A stretch of 64,000 nt of DNA from Oxytricha trifallax (GCA_000711775.1 ARYC01000266.1:62001-126000); one strand, 5' to 3'; shown: positions 37,880 to 52,220, counted from the stretch's first letter. A program made the numbers and translations. Notes: generated by a model from the sequence alone, not told the origin.

Positions 37880-38961
37880 GAATACAACACTATGAAGTTT
37901 ATATTATCGAAGTCAGTGCACCTGAAAAACTTTATTAACTTGATAACGATCTCATAGCAGTCTTAGTCAATTAAGAGGAAAGGGCATTGCCAGAGAAGTG
38001 TAATATGACAATTCACTAGGATTCACAAGCATCATTTTTCATATTCCTGTTGTTGTCCACTAGCTCTTACACAAGTGATAATCTTTTCGCTAACTCTTGT
38101 CAACTCAATAAAAATTTTAAGGCATCTTTGATGGGAAGAGTAATTGGTGACTGTGTATTTTAAGGCGGATCTCATTGCGTTTTATAAATTATAAAATAGA
38201 ATAAGCAGTCTCGCTTCTATTAAAAGATGCTAGAGAAAGTTCATAGATTGGTAAATAGTAAATATCGTTGGTCTTGAATTCATTATTCTAAGGTGCAAGT
38301 TACCTTCAGAGCTCATAATAATTAAGCTGTTACTAATAGTTCAAAAGAGCAAAGATTAATTCTGAAAAACATTTAGAGAATAATAAATAATATTAGTGGA
38401 AATACTAGAATCCGCAAAGCTCCATCCACTACTGCTAAGTGGGAATCATAAGGGGATTAAAGGAAAGCAGCTTTGTTCGGAACAATCAACTCGGCTTACA
38501 TTTAGTTTTCCTAATTAGGCTTTACCCTTTACCCCAATAATCAAGAAATGTAAAATATTTTCTTAGAAGTGGCAATACAAATGTAAACCTAAAAAACGGA
38601 AGATCAAATTTCTAGGTCCTAGGCCCTTCATCTGTTTAAGAACCTCAGCCTCATTTCAATTTTCATGCAGATTTAAATTAATGGCACTAGCCTCTCCAAG
38701 GCTTCCATTCTATCAGACCCTTAGATTGCAATACTGATTTTTTAATAAGTTTAAACTCCATAGCGAGGTCCCAGATACAAAAGAAGCAAATTTGAATAAA
38801 ATTTGTTATTAAGGGAACAAGAGGGAGATGTTAGTCAAAATAACCACTTCCAATAATACAATCAAAAGTTCAACTTAGAAAAAGTTCTTTGCTTTATATT
38901 TAAAAATAGATTTCAAGAATTTGAGACTGTAATATAAGTAGAGAGAAATATTAGTCAGTGA
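37880..38961 (+). CDS. Unidentified ORF of about 360 codons with one TGA
   Basis: In the ciliate code one plus frame stays open from 37880 to TGA 38959-38961 except for a single TGA at 38275-38277. It contains YEVYIIEVSAPEKLYQLDND, a hydrophobic run (FFIFLLLSTSSYTS), GRVIGDCVFQGGSHCV, RKAPSTTAKWES and ALFGTINSAYIQFSQLGFT. The many in-frame TAA and TAG codons at Gln-like positions support the code. The internal TGA may be a mutated CGA. No family recognised. It lies inside element B, so it may be either the element's own gene or a captured gene. Confidence 0.55.
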
Positions 38962-40794
38962 TAAACAATAGTTGAGCATACTGTTTCCCTGTATAATAAA
39001 TTTAAAATTTCAATCGCACATTTGTAAGAGTCGAGGTATAAATGTATTTAAATTTACTAAGATTTATAAATCATATTTTATTTAAAAGTAATTAAATTAA
39101 TCATTCATTCAATATTTTTACTCTTTGATTAAGTGGTTTTAGTAATTAAATTTGAATGAATTTAATTTGTTTTAAATTTAAGAGATTTAATTTTAATTGA
39201 AATAGATAATAGATGATTTTTTAAAAAAATTAACTTTGTTGATTAATTTAAATTTTACAGTGTAATTAAGGAATAATATTTTAATTTTAAATTAAAATTG
39301 CTGATTAAAGAATTTATAAACTAGATAAGTATATATCAAAAATTATGATTTCATTCAATAGTTTAAAGTTATAAAATTTGAGAATATTATTTTTCTTGGA
39401 AAATTTAAAAACTAAAATATTCACATATACTTATTGAACTTAGAATAAATAACTAATAAAATCGCTTTTAGTGGGTAATAATAATTTTTCTTTAGATTAA
39501 TAAAATTTATTCAAATTATAAATATGATTTGTTTGTCTAATTTTTCACATACAATAATGACTATGAATTAAAATAATCATTCACTTTTTTAATTCCAATG
39601 TTCTACCATCTTAAAGATGATGATAATTACGATAAGTAAGATGCTTGAGAAGTAAGTTAAATATTTAAATAAAAATTTATCAAGTAAAAAATGAGAAATA
39701 TTCTTGAATAAAATGTAATTTTGTTAGAGTTTTAGAGTAAATTAATATTTTAAAAAATTTTAAGTTATAATTTTGTTTTATATAGAATGAATTGACTAAG
39801 CTCATACAACGATAAGATTTTTAAGATAATATATTAAATACAGCGATAAGCATCATTATAATCGTCATCTATAATCGTAAATTTTCTAATAAATTTTTTA
39901 TTTGAAATATTTTCCATATTGTTTAAAATATATTTATCATTTTGAAATTAATTAACTTATTTAAGAATCTTAATGATAACTACAAATGTTTGTTATAGTA
40001 GGTTAACTATTGTATATTTTTAAATGTGATATAGAAGCAATTTTTACTTAATTATCCATTTGCTCTACTTTTCATATATTTAATCTTTATGAAGTTTTGA
40101 GGTTCACCTAGCTTTAATATTTAATTCTTTTTTATTTTCATAAATGTCTGCTGTTCAATGCAGAGATTAGATGGATTATATAATTAAAAGATTTCTTAAA
40201 AAAATTGCATTTATTTGTAATATAAAATAATAAAGTTAAAATTTAGAGCGCAGATTGTACAACTCAAATCATTAAATGATATAAATTATATGTTTTTTTA
40301 TTTAGCTTTAGTGAGTGAAAAAATCTCTAACTAACATATTTTATCTTTAATTTAAGAATAAACTGTACTTACTTTAGCTTTATGTTGAAATTAGGTTTGA
40401 AAATTCAGATTGGATTCCATTCTCTTATTTTTGCATTAATTCCATTTTAATTACATTTAATAATTTTCTTTATTTAAAACGCTATGTATTTATTTCTAAT
40501 AATTTTTAATTTCAAAGATTTATGATCGATAATAACAAATTTTTAACAGTGTATACAAAATCGAGAATAAAATAAAATGCAAGTCCGATGAGAAGATATT
40601 AGTTGAGAATTATAAAATTAAAAAATACAATTATATTCAATATTAGAAATTATGAGAGTATTTAGCTGGTGTTTACTAGAGATAAACTAGTATAGTGGCA
40701 CTTGAGTTGGTTTTTAAGTGCATGAACATTAAATGTATATTGATAGAGAAACTGCAAAACATTTCAATTTAAATCTATTTATTAATTAACTTAT

Positions 40795-41173
40795 ATGGAT
40801 CACGACGAAAATCTTTCTTTAAATGAAATCCTAACAGCTTCTAAAATCAAAGATCTTCATTTGTTAATCACTAATTATATTATCTTTAAATTCTAAGAAT
40901 TCACTCTTCATCATCTACATATTTAGACATTATTGTATTCTTAGGAGTCTGACGAGATTTTTATTTGAGAAAGAGATTATTATGATAAAAACCCCTCAAA
41001 TTTACTAAGATAAAATAGATAGATTAATTATATGACTGTCTCAAATTAGTGATGATAAAAGTAAAGTTTTTCATTTGAAAAAGTTGACAAATTCAAGAAG
41101 CTATGAATAAATTAACTCAAGCAAAGATTTGTTAATTACTCTAAAATAGCGGCATTATGATAAAATTCAATGA
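40795..41173 (+). CDS. Unidentified ORF blocks before the right arm of element B
   Basis: Starts at ATG 40795 with MDHDENLSLNEILTASKIKD, then LHLLITNYIIFKFQEFTLHH. Frame changes after TGA codons near 40970 and 41055. Later block: SKVFHLKKLTNSRSYEQINS and LITLKQRHYDKIQ, ending at TGA 41171. Protein-like composition but unidentified. The sequence from 41180 to 41690 may continue it, but I cannot support a frame. Confidence 0.4.
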
Positions 41174-41692
41174 AAACTTTATAAAATGAATATTTAAAAT
41201 TTAAATGTAAATTACAATAGAGAAATTAAGTTTAATCAAAAGATACTCATCACAGCTTATATAAAATCAGAAATAGCACTATGTACATGATAAAGATGCT
41301 TTAATCTCATGAAACTGATTTATAAAATTTAATAGAAGGATATGGCTGCTCTTTTGAGTAATATACAATTATTGATAAAATAGAAAACAATCGGGAAAAA
41401 ATATTTGAAAATAAATTAAAACTGCAAGAAAATAGAATATACAAATTAGTTTACGATTACATAGTCTATTAGAAATAAGTATAGAGTAATTTTTGAAATA
41501 ACATATGGAAAATACTAAGAGTAATAATTATAAGCCATCTTAATATTTTTATAAATATAAATTTCCAAAATAAATAGTTATTCAGCACACTACTGTTCAA
41601 CTGCTTTATTAAATATCTTTAATGTTTGTTTGAAGAATGCTTTTTATTTGTACGAGAATTTATGAAATTTAGCTAGCGCAATTTGAAGTTTA

Positions 41693-42072
41693 TGAGTCAT
41701 GAGTAATCTCAAAATTAAATTTAACATATCACTGTTTAATACTAAAATCAAACCATCAATTTTAGTCGTGACGTAGACGTATCTGAGTGACTTGACGTGA
41801 CGAGTCGTGTAATTTAAAACTCCAAAAACCACCTCGTCCTCTTCCCACTTCACTTTGTTACCGAGATGCATACGAGACAAGAGCCTAGCTATTGACTAGG
41901 AGTATCCCTCGCAGAGCTCGCAGAGATCTGCTTCCTGTAAACAATTAATGAGGAGTCTGGAGAAAACTCTTACCAGGTTCCACCGCTGCTGAGATAGTAG
42001 TCTCTGTCCTTTCGCTGTGGTAGCCTCATTAACCCGACCTGGCATGGGAGGAAAATCATTATCGCTGGCTTC
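41693..42072 (-). repeat. Right terminal inverted repeat of element B
   Basis: Inverse of 35158-35552. The 78-codon minus ORF at 41644-41880 is a chance frame in this repeat. Confidence 0.85.
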
Positions 42073-43671
42073 ATTTGAAGTTTATAAATAAAAAAAAGCA
42101 ATAAATTTAAGTAATTTGTCAGATATAATGCAAGTCTTAAAAGAAACTAAGATTTCTAATTTAAAATAATTTTTAATAACATACTAACGTACTCAAGAGA
42201 GATTTTACATCTTTCATTATTTATATTAAGACACTTTAATTATAATTCAAGATTTTATAAATATATGACGTTAATTTATTACTTATTGCAATTCTTAATT
42301 TGTAACCAAATATGATCGATATTATAATTATTTAATTTTATGCCGAAATTAAAACTGGGGCTTATGCTAGTCAGATAGATAAATTAGATAGTTTCATACT
42401 TTGACTTTTGGGGTTTAATAGCGTATAAAAGGCATCAAAGTTCTAATGAATCAAACCGTATAATTTTACCAAATATGTTTATGTATAATTCATAAATTTT
42501 TCCCAAATTTTAGCATCTTGTCCTGGATCAAATCGAAAAATGTATGAGAGAAAAATACATCAATAGTATTGCAAATTCTAACAAGAATTCTGTAGATAGT
42601 ATATTGATAATTTATTTCTTATAATTCTGATATAAATATTCTGAATATAATAGGAATTTATATGAAGAATTTTTATGTAAAATGAGGGAGATTCAATTGC
42701 TACTTTTTTTCAAATTGTAAAAGAATCTATAAATATAATATTATTTATATATAACCAAATTATCAACAAGAAATAAATAGAATTTCGATCCATTTGAGAC
42801 CTATTTAATTTTAAATTTGGATGCAGTAGCTTTTCTTTATTTTTAAGTACTTTTTTTGGTAAAATAAATCCTGAATAACTATATTTAGTAAAGCAACTAT
42901 TTAAAAATTGTAATAATGCATTAAATTGATAGTTAATGACTTCAGCTACAAAATATTAGATGTTATTATAACTAATGTCTAATTTTATCATTGAAAACCT
43001 AACTGATTTATTTAAGGAAGGTGTATCAATATCACAAATTCTAAGACATCATAATATTTCTAATTTCATATTTGAGTTTCTTGCTGATAAAAAGCCTAGT
43101 TCCCTGCATGATATTTAAATAAGCTGCTGACTGTGCTGAATCAGATTTAGATATTTATATTTATTTTAATTCACAAAAAATAAGTTTTTATAATAAGAAG
43201 GTTTACTTGGTAAAAAAAAATAATTATTAAAAGTGATAAAATTAAATATTATCATTTCCTGATTGAGATTAATTTTTGTTCAAATTTGAAACTCTAGCAA
43301 TTTTGTTATATATCTTAAGTATTTAAGTTATAGTAAACTCATCTGTCTTATTAGCTAAAAAATAAAAAGTTGATAAGGTTATTATTCATATCATTTTTTA
43401 ATTTCTTTATTTATCTTAAATATACACTTAATTTATTTGGCCAGTTAAAATTTAAGTAAACATTGTGCTCAAAATAATTAAAAATACGAATAAAAACTTG
43501 TATAGTACATAATTTCTTAAGGTCTGATTCTATAAAAATATTAATTTTATTCTATCAAATATATAAATAAACAAAGAGAAATAAGATCTTTAAACTTCTA
43601 ATTTTATATAGCTTCTAATTTAGGCAATGATACATTAGTGTCATAATAAAAATGCAGATTTATTGATATGG
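42073..43671. other. AT-rich stretch, no gene recognised
   Basis: No coherent frame or repeat noted. Confidence 0.4.
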
Positions 43672-44676
43672 ATTGATGAGGTAACTTTAGATTAAGATAA
43701 ATAGAAGAAATCAATAGATGAACTAAAGCTTAATAAATTTCTTTGATGAAGAAAATAAAAAGAAGAAATTTGACTATGCAAAAATGTTTCTAAATTTTGA
43801 GGAGAATAATACTCTGCATTAAGCAATAATATAAAATAGTAAGGATTGTTCTAGAAAATTTATCATGAATCTAATATTAATATCACTCAAATATCTGTAT
43901 TCAGAAAAACTTAATTTATCTTAGTATGCAATAATACAATTAAAGTTGAAATATTACTCAGTCTATTAGTAAGGCTAATTGCAATTATGTCGATAATTTA
44001 AGAAAATAATTCTTAAATCTTACAGATAAGTGAAGGTTGAAAGTTTTTGTCTACTGTAAGATTAAGAAGAAGAACCTACCTATCCGTAGTTGTAGAAGAA
44101 TTCATAAAAATTAGCAAGTCAGATGTTGAAATAAATATCAGTTAATTAATTTTGATTTTTAAGTTAATTCATGAGCTTTTTAAAAAAAAGAGATTAAATG
44201 CATTATTAATACCTAAGTCAAGTATATGACGATCCAAAATTTATTTTGAGATGTATTCAAATGTTTAATTTAGAGAAATATTCATATAAACAAATAGAAT
44301 TTCTTTGATATACTCATTTGTAATCGATGAATTGAAAATAGTAACTTGAGATTTACTAAAAAAATTAAAGAGCAATTAGACAATGCAATCTTCAATCTAC
44401 GGATAAAAAATGAGAGTTTATTATATAATTTACCATTTAGTATAAAATAAATAGCATAACTAATATAAAACTGACAAAACTTTGAAAAGTTATGGAATAG
44501 ACTGAATAAAATTCATCAAAATGAAAAATTTATAACTCCTTCTAATAGAAAAATTGCTTTTTACTGCATTTAATTATCCTTGGTCGAACTAAGAATTTCC
44601 TAATCTTTCAAATATCATCTATGAATTTAATAGAAGTCTACACAAAGTTAACTTAGACTTTCAAATATTAATTTGA
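43672..44676 (+). CDS. Unidentified ciliate-code gene, about 330 codons
   Basis: A first block reads DEVTLDQDKQKKSIDELKLN. A +1 change near 43740 then opens about 140 codons to TGA at about 44157, including KKFDYAKMFLNFEENNTLHQ, CSRKFIMNLILISLKYLYSE and DQEEEPTYPQLQKNSQKLAS. Further open blocks follow to TGA 44674-44676, including GQKMRVYYIIYHLVQNKQ and FTAFNYPWSNQEFPNLSN. Charged and hydrophobic residues alternate as in a helical protein. No motif recognised. TGA codons near 44227 and 44347 interrupt it. Confidence 0.5.
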
Positions 44677-46725
44677 GAGAAAATTAAATAAATAAATTTA
44701 AATTTATGTCTACATATTGACAGTAGATCGTTTAAAAACACAAAGTTCTTTCATATTAGTTCTTGGTAAAATTTACGGAATATATTCAGATTCTTTTGTA
44801 TCATTCCCTTCTGTAATTTTTGGAATACACATCTCGAGCAGTCATAACTTGGAAAAAGTATCGTACCTGGCTTAGAAATCTGGAGTGAATACATGGATGA
44901 AAAGACACTAATTTAGCGATATAGGAATTTGCTGTGATCATACCGTTTTAGGAGAAGATTTAACTCAAGTATTATTTCCTTTTAATATTAATTTCCTAAT
45001 AACTTCATTAACTATATTTGATTTTTTTACAGACTGATATGACTTAAATAACTAATATAGGTGCAATTTTATAATTAAATATATGACTTAATTTCATTCT
45101 GTTTTTATGATTATATTTAAAAAAATAAATTAATCTTATAAATATTGCTTTACTACTCACGTTTGTCTTACATTTATTTATATTTTATTTAAATAAATAA
45201 CACATCATATTTGGATTAAATTTATCATTATATTATAATTGATTTTGGGCTTTTTGAATAAACAAAATTTAAATAAAAGTTTAATAATTAATAGTTTAAA
45301 TAGTTAGTTTTATACATTTATATATTTTGAATATTTAGATACGTTTAATGTCGATTATATAATAACTTATAATCTGATAACAAAGTATAATAAAGTTCAA
45401 AAATATTCTAAATTTTTAAAAAGATGTACTGACATTTTTTTTATATGGCTTAACAGAAAATTTAAAGTATTAAATTGATGATTTATGATTAATTAATTAA
45501 TTTAGATTTTTAAAGTCAGCTATATAAGTATATAATAAATTATTGATTTATAATCTAAACTGCATTTATTTGTTAAGTTTTACATAATTTTAATATTGCC
45601 TAATTTTAAAAAATTAAATAAGCTAGTATATTTTATGATTTTACTTATTTCTACAATTACCTATCTTTGCTGTTGTTGTCGTTTCGGTTTTTACAAATTA
45701 TATAATAAACAAGTTTATTTTTAATAATTTGAACTATCATAAAGTTTTAGACCAATGAATTGGTTCTATTCCTTGAAATTTACCAGAGGAATTCTAATTA
45801 AGAATTTGAATTCTTTTTAAAATTCTGGCAATCCTTAATATTTAGTTAAAAATATATTAAAAAAATAATTTGGGCAGCAATTCTTCACTTTTTAGTGTTG
45901 TCTCCTGTGTAGTAAGCATCTTTTGCTATCTCTTCTTTGAATATTATATCAATCTGAAAGGCCAATCTTAAATAAAGAGTTATGAGGCAATTATTAATAG
46001 GTAGGGCTATTCATAATTGCAGAAAATGGATACTTTAAATGTTCTTAAGAACACTTATTTTAGGCTAATCTTAATCTTTCTTCAAATTTAAATATTATTA
46101 TGTTCATAAATACCTTAAATGATAGTAAATATAAAATAATGTGTAATTCATTCTTATGAAAAAGATAAAAGTTGGTTAAACTTATGAGAAAAAAATTAGA
46201 AAAGAATTCTTATTGCAGAATAATAGTAGAGATTTCTAGTTAATAAATTGATTTGTAGGACGTCTTCTGCCACTTTTATCAAAATAATTCATATTACATT
46301 AAAATGATATTATTATCTATTTACCTTCATTGAAAAAAGATTTTCCAATAAAAGTAATATTTATAAGGTAATTTAATCTATGTAGATAATTATAAAAATA
46401 ATTATTAAGATAATCTTAGGGACTTGTAGGCACTGAAAGTAAAATTAAAATCACTGAAAATCCAAGCCTTTTACCTAATGCGAGGGATTTCATTTTTATG
46501 CAAATAATATCATACATAAATTAAAAAGTTGTCATTAACGGAGTATTCTCGTATAAATATAGGCTCCATTGTTTTTTGCCAAAACTTATAATAATTTTTC
46601 AGTTTACAATTTTAATTAAGTTTTTATTCTTATGGTTTAATATTTTCAATATATAAATTCAAATAATGAGATTAATCTATTGCATCTGAGTTTGGTGGTT
46701 TATACGGGTTATATTTTTCTATTGA
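44677..46725. other. AT-rich stretch, no gene recognised
   Basis: No coherent frame or repeat noted. Confidence 0.4.
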
Positions 46726-47124
46726 ATTTCTCTTATTAATCTGCCAAGTTTAAAGGAGAATCTCTCCTTATAAGTTGAAATTTAATACTATTTTTCATAT
46801 TTTCTCTAACTAGCTGGCGATTTACTTTCTCATTACTTTTTCATCCTCTTATCTTCTTTTGAGAATTTAGACTATTAACAATAACTCTTTGATATAGTTG
46901 TTTTGAAGATTGAATTAACTTCTGAAATTTTCGAAGGAAAATTGGAGACTTGTGGTTCTAGCAGGAAGATCCGATTGTCAAAAATATAATCTGATTCTTA
47001 AAAGCTTACATTTATTTCTAATAATAATCACATATCTGTAAAACATTTTGGTTTACCATTTATTGTGATGTGTTTTCTAGAGCTTAGTTACACAAGGGAG
47101 TAAATCTTTAATATTCGAATGTGA
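46726..47124 (+). CDS. Unidentified ORF, about 132 codons in the ciliate code
   Basis: An open plus frame from after TGA 46723 to TGA 47122-47124. It contains FFILLSSFENLDYQQQLFDI, IFEGKLETCGSSRKIRLS and KHFGLPFIVMCFLELSY. It is closed by several TAA/TAG codons in the standard code. No family recognised; could be a gene fragment. Confidence 0.4.
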
Positions 47125-47535
47125 AGAATTATAATTTAAAGGATGAGAGTATTTGGTGATATGAATAATTTCGTTTACTTTTTTAAATAATTTTGCAAAT
47201 ATTTAGTGGAAAAAAATTAAATACTTTTTATCGTATAAAAAAGTATAATTTTTTATGCTTAATTAATCATAAAAAAGCTATATTGATTTGATATATTATT
47301 TGGAATATATACCAATTAATTTCTGAGTATATTGTATTTTGGAAAATCTATTTTAACCACTAAATTAATATTTTACTACATTTTTGGGATAGTTTGAAAA
47401 TTATTATTTTCCCTAAAGTCATATATAAGTATGTGAAAGCTTTGTTTATTTGTGATAATTGGCATGAATTATGATTTATAATGTGAAATTAATTAATTAA
47501 ATAAAAAAGGTATATTATTAAAAAACATTATTATA

Positions 47536-47760
47536 GATCAGACGCAGGTGTGGGCACAGCATTCATTTAAAATGTAAGTTAAAAAAATTATATCTTTAAA
47601 TTTTTTATATAATTGTCGTAGCTGATAAAACTTAAGATGCCACAAAACAGGTGGTTCGCACATAAGGAGGGGAATAAGAAACTGAAAAATGATTGAAGAT
47701 GAAGTCTATAGCTATAATGATAAAGAGAATATATTTTTTTAGATATTTCTATTTTTGACT
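47536..47760 (+). pseudogene. Acidic-tail module with intron (copy 2)
   Basis: Exon 1 reads DAGVGTAFIQN (47541-47573). A probable intron at 47574-47621 starts GTAAGT and ends CGTAG. Exon 2 reads DKTQDATKQVVRTQGGEQE and, after one frame change, an acidic tail (IEDEVYSYNDKEN). The exon and intron line up with the minus-strand copy at 52659-53000, including the intron's ATATCTTTAAATTTT core. Upstream coding is not seen. Confidence 0.5.
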
Positions 47761-50700
47761 ATTTTAATAAGTATTTGAATAATCATTAATTTAATTGTTA
47801 ATTAACTAAATTCTCCAAATAATAAATTATAAACGATAAAGTCTAAAATTAAAAATGACAATTTATATTTTATTATAATTATAAAATTGTATATTATTTA
47901 TAGTATCTGTTTAGTGAATAGGTATGTTTAAATTATATAGCTAAATTAAATTTAATCATACGGCACTTGAAATATTTGTGACTAATTCAATAGCCCCTCG
48001 TCAAACCCGCAAAACATAATAGTACTAATCTCTCAATTCATACTGAAAGCTCCTTATATTGCCAGCATCACCTTTATGATCGGACTTCTGCTATAGCCGG
48101 CCAGTGCTTTGAGCAGAATCTTCTAATGCTCTTGAATAGGCAACTCTCACGTGCAGAATTGTAAATAAATTCAGCCTTTAAGGTTCTAGACCTTCATTAG
48201 GAATCGCAACTAGTTGCTTAAATTATTTAATTAATTTTGTAACTTTTTAACAAGCTAAATAATGGAGATATTTTTAGTTTTGTTTATTTTAACTGAATCA
48301 AGACTAAGTATATTATTAGCAACTTCTCAGACATCCAAAAGATTTAGGGGTAATTAATTTTGATAAACTTACTCGAAAATGATTTCTCCATAGCTTTAAT
48401 AACTAAGAAGTACATACCATCACTACCTACTTTAAATAAGATATTTCCCTCATGAAGGGATATTACAATGAATAAATCCACTTTTATAGGGAATTGTTTA
48501 TTGACGCATTATTTGATTAAGGCAGATATTTTAGCCACTATTTTTCTTCATAAGAAATATTCCAAACAGTATCGCATCTTAACTAGTTTAGATAACGATA
48601 CCAGTTTAAGCAGTAGCTATTCCTCATTTTATTGCTTTAATCACATCAATTACCATTTTTCGATTTTTATTATATTATAATTTGTTTCGAAAAATGAAAT
48701 ATTTAGATAAATTAGTCTCTAAAAGATATAATTGAATCTTAATGTTATAAGTACAGATAAATAATCTATCTATCATGAACTTGAACCGTAGTTGAGTTTA
48801 CTATTAGTTTCAACTTCAATTATTAAAAATAATTATATACTAAAAATTGAATAAAATTATTAAAATTAATTATTTGACAGCCATATGTAAAATTAGAGAC
48901 AAGCTTATTCTAAGAAATGAAAAAATTATTAAATTTTTAGATTTGAATAAATATATGAATATATGAATATATCTATATCATAACTATAAAACTTTAAACT
49001 TTTGAATTTAGCTTTTAAGCAATCTTACTTTGTTTTAATATTTCATCAATCAGAAAAAAAAGGAGTACAAACCATCTGTGGAAATGATATCAGTTGTAAA
49101 ATAATATATTGAAGTACTTATAAAAAATTATGAAATTTATTTCAATATATTATTATTTTTAATTCAATTATATATAAAATTAATATTTATTAAGTTATGA
49201 CAACAATTTTATATTGTGAAACAATCTATCTATAAATCTCAAGTAAAGTATTTATAAGTCATCCGCTCTTTTATAGATAATTGTTCAAACTCTTAATAAA
49301 ATTTTTAATAGCATATACATTCACTATAAAAAATTGTCAATTTTAAACAGAAACAAGCCTTATCTGTAGAAATAATCAAGTTAATTTCTGGTATATGTTA
49401 ATCTCCTTTTTAATCAAACATTTACTAAAAATTGGTTATATAATTTCTTTTTGTTTAAACATATGACGATACAATCAATTACTCACTTTAATTAAAATAG
49501 TTTAGAATAAGATTGAAGATAAATAACAATTATTCATAATTAATGTAAATAGAACATAGGCAGTTATTCATTATAGATAATTACTATTAAATTCAAATTA
49601 TTTTGGGTGTTTAATTAATTTCTTTAAATACAATTCATTTTATCAATAAAGTTTTAGTTTAAGCTTAAAGTTTCTTATAATTTGGGAATTCCTTGAAGTA
49701 TATTGAAAATAATAATCTAATTATTGAAGACAACTTTTGCTTGTTTTCAATTATTTATTCTAAATAAAATAAATTAAATATATATTAAAGTAAATATTTA
49801 CTAATAACATATATATATGAATTTGCAAATTAAATTAAGAGAAATACTTAAATAAAAACCATATGATAGTTTAGCGTTAATGGACTTAGAAATTATCAGA
49901 AAAAAGGATATGAGAAAGCTAAAAAAACAAAATGATGTATTGTCACATAAATACAATTGATATCTCATCACTCAGAAATAAACAATGGTCAATTATTGAA
50001 ATTACAAAAGAATTGCAGAGCAAATGTTTGATTATTGATAAAGTAGATTTATATTTTAAGTTTGAATTTATAAGCGAATTTGTAAAAACAATAAGTCTAG
50101 AATATATAATTTTAAATATTATCATTTATTTTGTCATTATCAGTTTTAAGATCTCACTTTAGCATTATTTTCATTATTTATTAATTTTAGTCAATTAAAT
50201 TCCAAATGTCTATAGAATCTTTCAATTACCTACAAAGCTCTACCTTTTCATTGTATTAAGCTGGCCTTTTTTAAATTTGACTTGAATCTATTAGGTTAAC
50301 TTAATTGTTGACTACATTTAAATAACATTATCAGTGATATTTTTTTTATCTTCTTGTATATTATAAAATAACCCCCTCTCATTAGTTTTTGATTCAATCC
50401 TACCTTGGAGCATAGGTACGTAGTGTTTTAGTGTTTATTTCTCGTTTAGAGCAATATAAAAGATTATCGTGTATATTGGAGGAAACTCTCATGCACTTAG
50501 CTCCATCAGTTGCTGCGTTTAAAATAGTCCAGTATTCTTTTTTAACTCTAATAATAGTTAAATAATTTTAATTTCTCAAGTGTTGTATTAAATATTCTTG
50601 GTGATATACTAAAAATAATTGATACGTTTATATAAGGTTCATTTAATAATTAATTAAATATTGAAAAAGTTCAAAGACTTTATTTTGACACAAATTCTTT

Positions 50701-51292
50701 GTTCTTAAATTGCATATTAATAATAATATAAAAGAATAATGTATGAATTAAAGTTTATAATTAAAATAACTGTAATATTTATATATTATAGAATTGCAGG
50801 AATCATTAATTTCAACAAGCTATATAAAAAATTGTGAATTATTATAGGAAGAATATGTCACAGATATAGATATACAATTATCAATTTTTTATAGTATTAA
50901 TTCATTGAATTTAAGCTATTCCAGAGACATAAAAGAGAAATCGAAAAACTATGATCTCCAAAAATTGCATGGGAAAATTCTATTAATTTATTTTTAAATC
51001 TCCTAATATATCACTTGTTTTATCTAACTAAACTAATGCTTGCAGATAATAATTTTTTTCAAAATAAATTTTATACAAATAAGGAAATTAATGTTTTTGT
51101 GGAAACAATTATAAAGATAAAGTGTAAACTTTTCTGGTTAGAAAGTGATAATTTATTTTAATTATTGTAGAATGAGATAACTAATAGATTAAATCTGAAA
51201 GTAATTAAAAGTTCACATATACACAAGGTGAAACATAGATTGTGAAAATGTAATTCACTATAATTATTGCTCTAATTCTTTTTTAATTCTTA
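47761..51292. other. AT-rich stretch with one GC-richer patch
   Basis: Nothing firm. The patch at 47990-48180 has a short minus-strand frame (FIYNSARESCLFKSIRRFC and following) that could be a gene fragment. The ORFs at 48468-48680 and 49932-50162 have no motif. Confidence 0.35.
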
Positions 51293-52220
51293 TCACTCCT
51301 TCTGCTTCATTAAGTCTGATTTATGTTTTCTTGCCACATCTTTACAGATCTGCATCTCTGTAGTGATATTGGTCTATATTTTAGTAGTTGGATCCTGGAT
51401 GAGACTTAGTCTGATTATTTCTTGGCTTCTTTCTCCGCTCTTTATAAAAAACATACACATTTTGCTTGATGAGTTAGTTTTCAACTTCTACTAGGTCCCT
51501 ATCTCCTTTGCTAATATTTCTTTTTCCTGCCTTTCTTGATATTTTTCGATTTGGGATATTGATCCCTTTTCTAGAGCTAACTCATCCCAAGTGTCATATC
51601 TCCTTGGGGGTTTAAATTTTTCAGCTAAGTTTCCTTCTCATCTTATCAAAGTGTCTAGTTCCTTTTATTCGTAATCAGATCCATGTCCTTTTCTTATATT
51701 GCTTTGCCTCATTTCTCAAACACCATTCTTTTGTACCCAATCTCAAAATTTCACAATTGGTAGTATCTCTACAATTTAGTCAAATCACCCGAGAATATCT
51801 GGAATATGCTCCCTTTGTCAGATGGTACATTGTTAGAACTTCCATAACCAAACAGTCTAATGGATCTTGTCGTGGTTAATTTCTGGTTTTGATGATATCT
51901 TCTATGCCTAGAATTCTTTCCCCAGTATCTCCGTTACCATAAGGGTAATTTGATTTTAAAATTATTAGATTATTGCAAGACTTCCTACGTTTATCAAGTG
52001 TCGTTGACCTCCACCATTTCTAATTTTTAAGTGATTCTTATTGACATCCACCTTCTACAGTTTTTCAAAATGTTTAAAGAGATGATTGGGATTATTACGA
52101 TTCTCACTTCCTGTGCCTCTCCATAATCTACCATTTTCAAACTTTCATTTTATTGTTCTAGACTTTACTCTATTTGTGTGATCCCTTTGTCGTTGAGGAC
52201 TGAGAGTGAGAATCATTTAT
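51293..52220 (-). CDS. Unidentified Lys/Glu-rich protein (interrupted)
   Basis: The minus strand is coding-like over about 900 bp. The C-terminal 100 codons are clean: RYDTWDELALEKGSISQIEK, then QERQEKEILAKEIG, IRLSLIQDPTTK and ARKHKSDLMKQKE, ending at TGA 51293-51295. Upstream, DKGSIFQIFSGDLTKLQRYY and KVDVNKNHLKIRNGGGQRH lie in other frames, so at least two frameshifts are present. The charged, helical C-terminus suggests a coiled-coil or nucleic-acid-binding tail. Family not recognised; a transposon ORF is likely from the context. Confidence 0.4.

Larger units (their letters stand above)
35158..42072. mobile_element. Element B: 6.9-kb unit with ~390-bp terminal inverted repeats
   Basis: The segment 35158-35552 is repeated in inverse at 41693-42072 with roughly 85-90 percent identity by eye. 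The outermost sequence is GAAGC followed by GATAATGATTTTCCTCCCA on both sides. The arms are GC-richer than the interior. Inside are an acidic-tail gene module (minus) next to the left arm, a nested family-1 MITE, and two unidentified plus-strand ORFs. No transposase was recognised. Confidence 0.75.
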
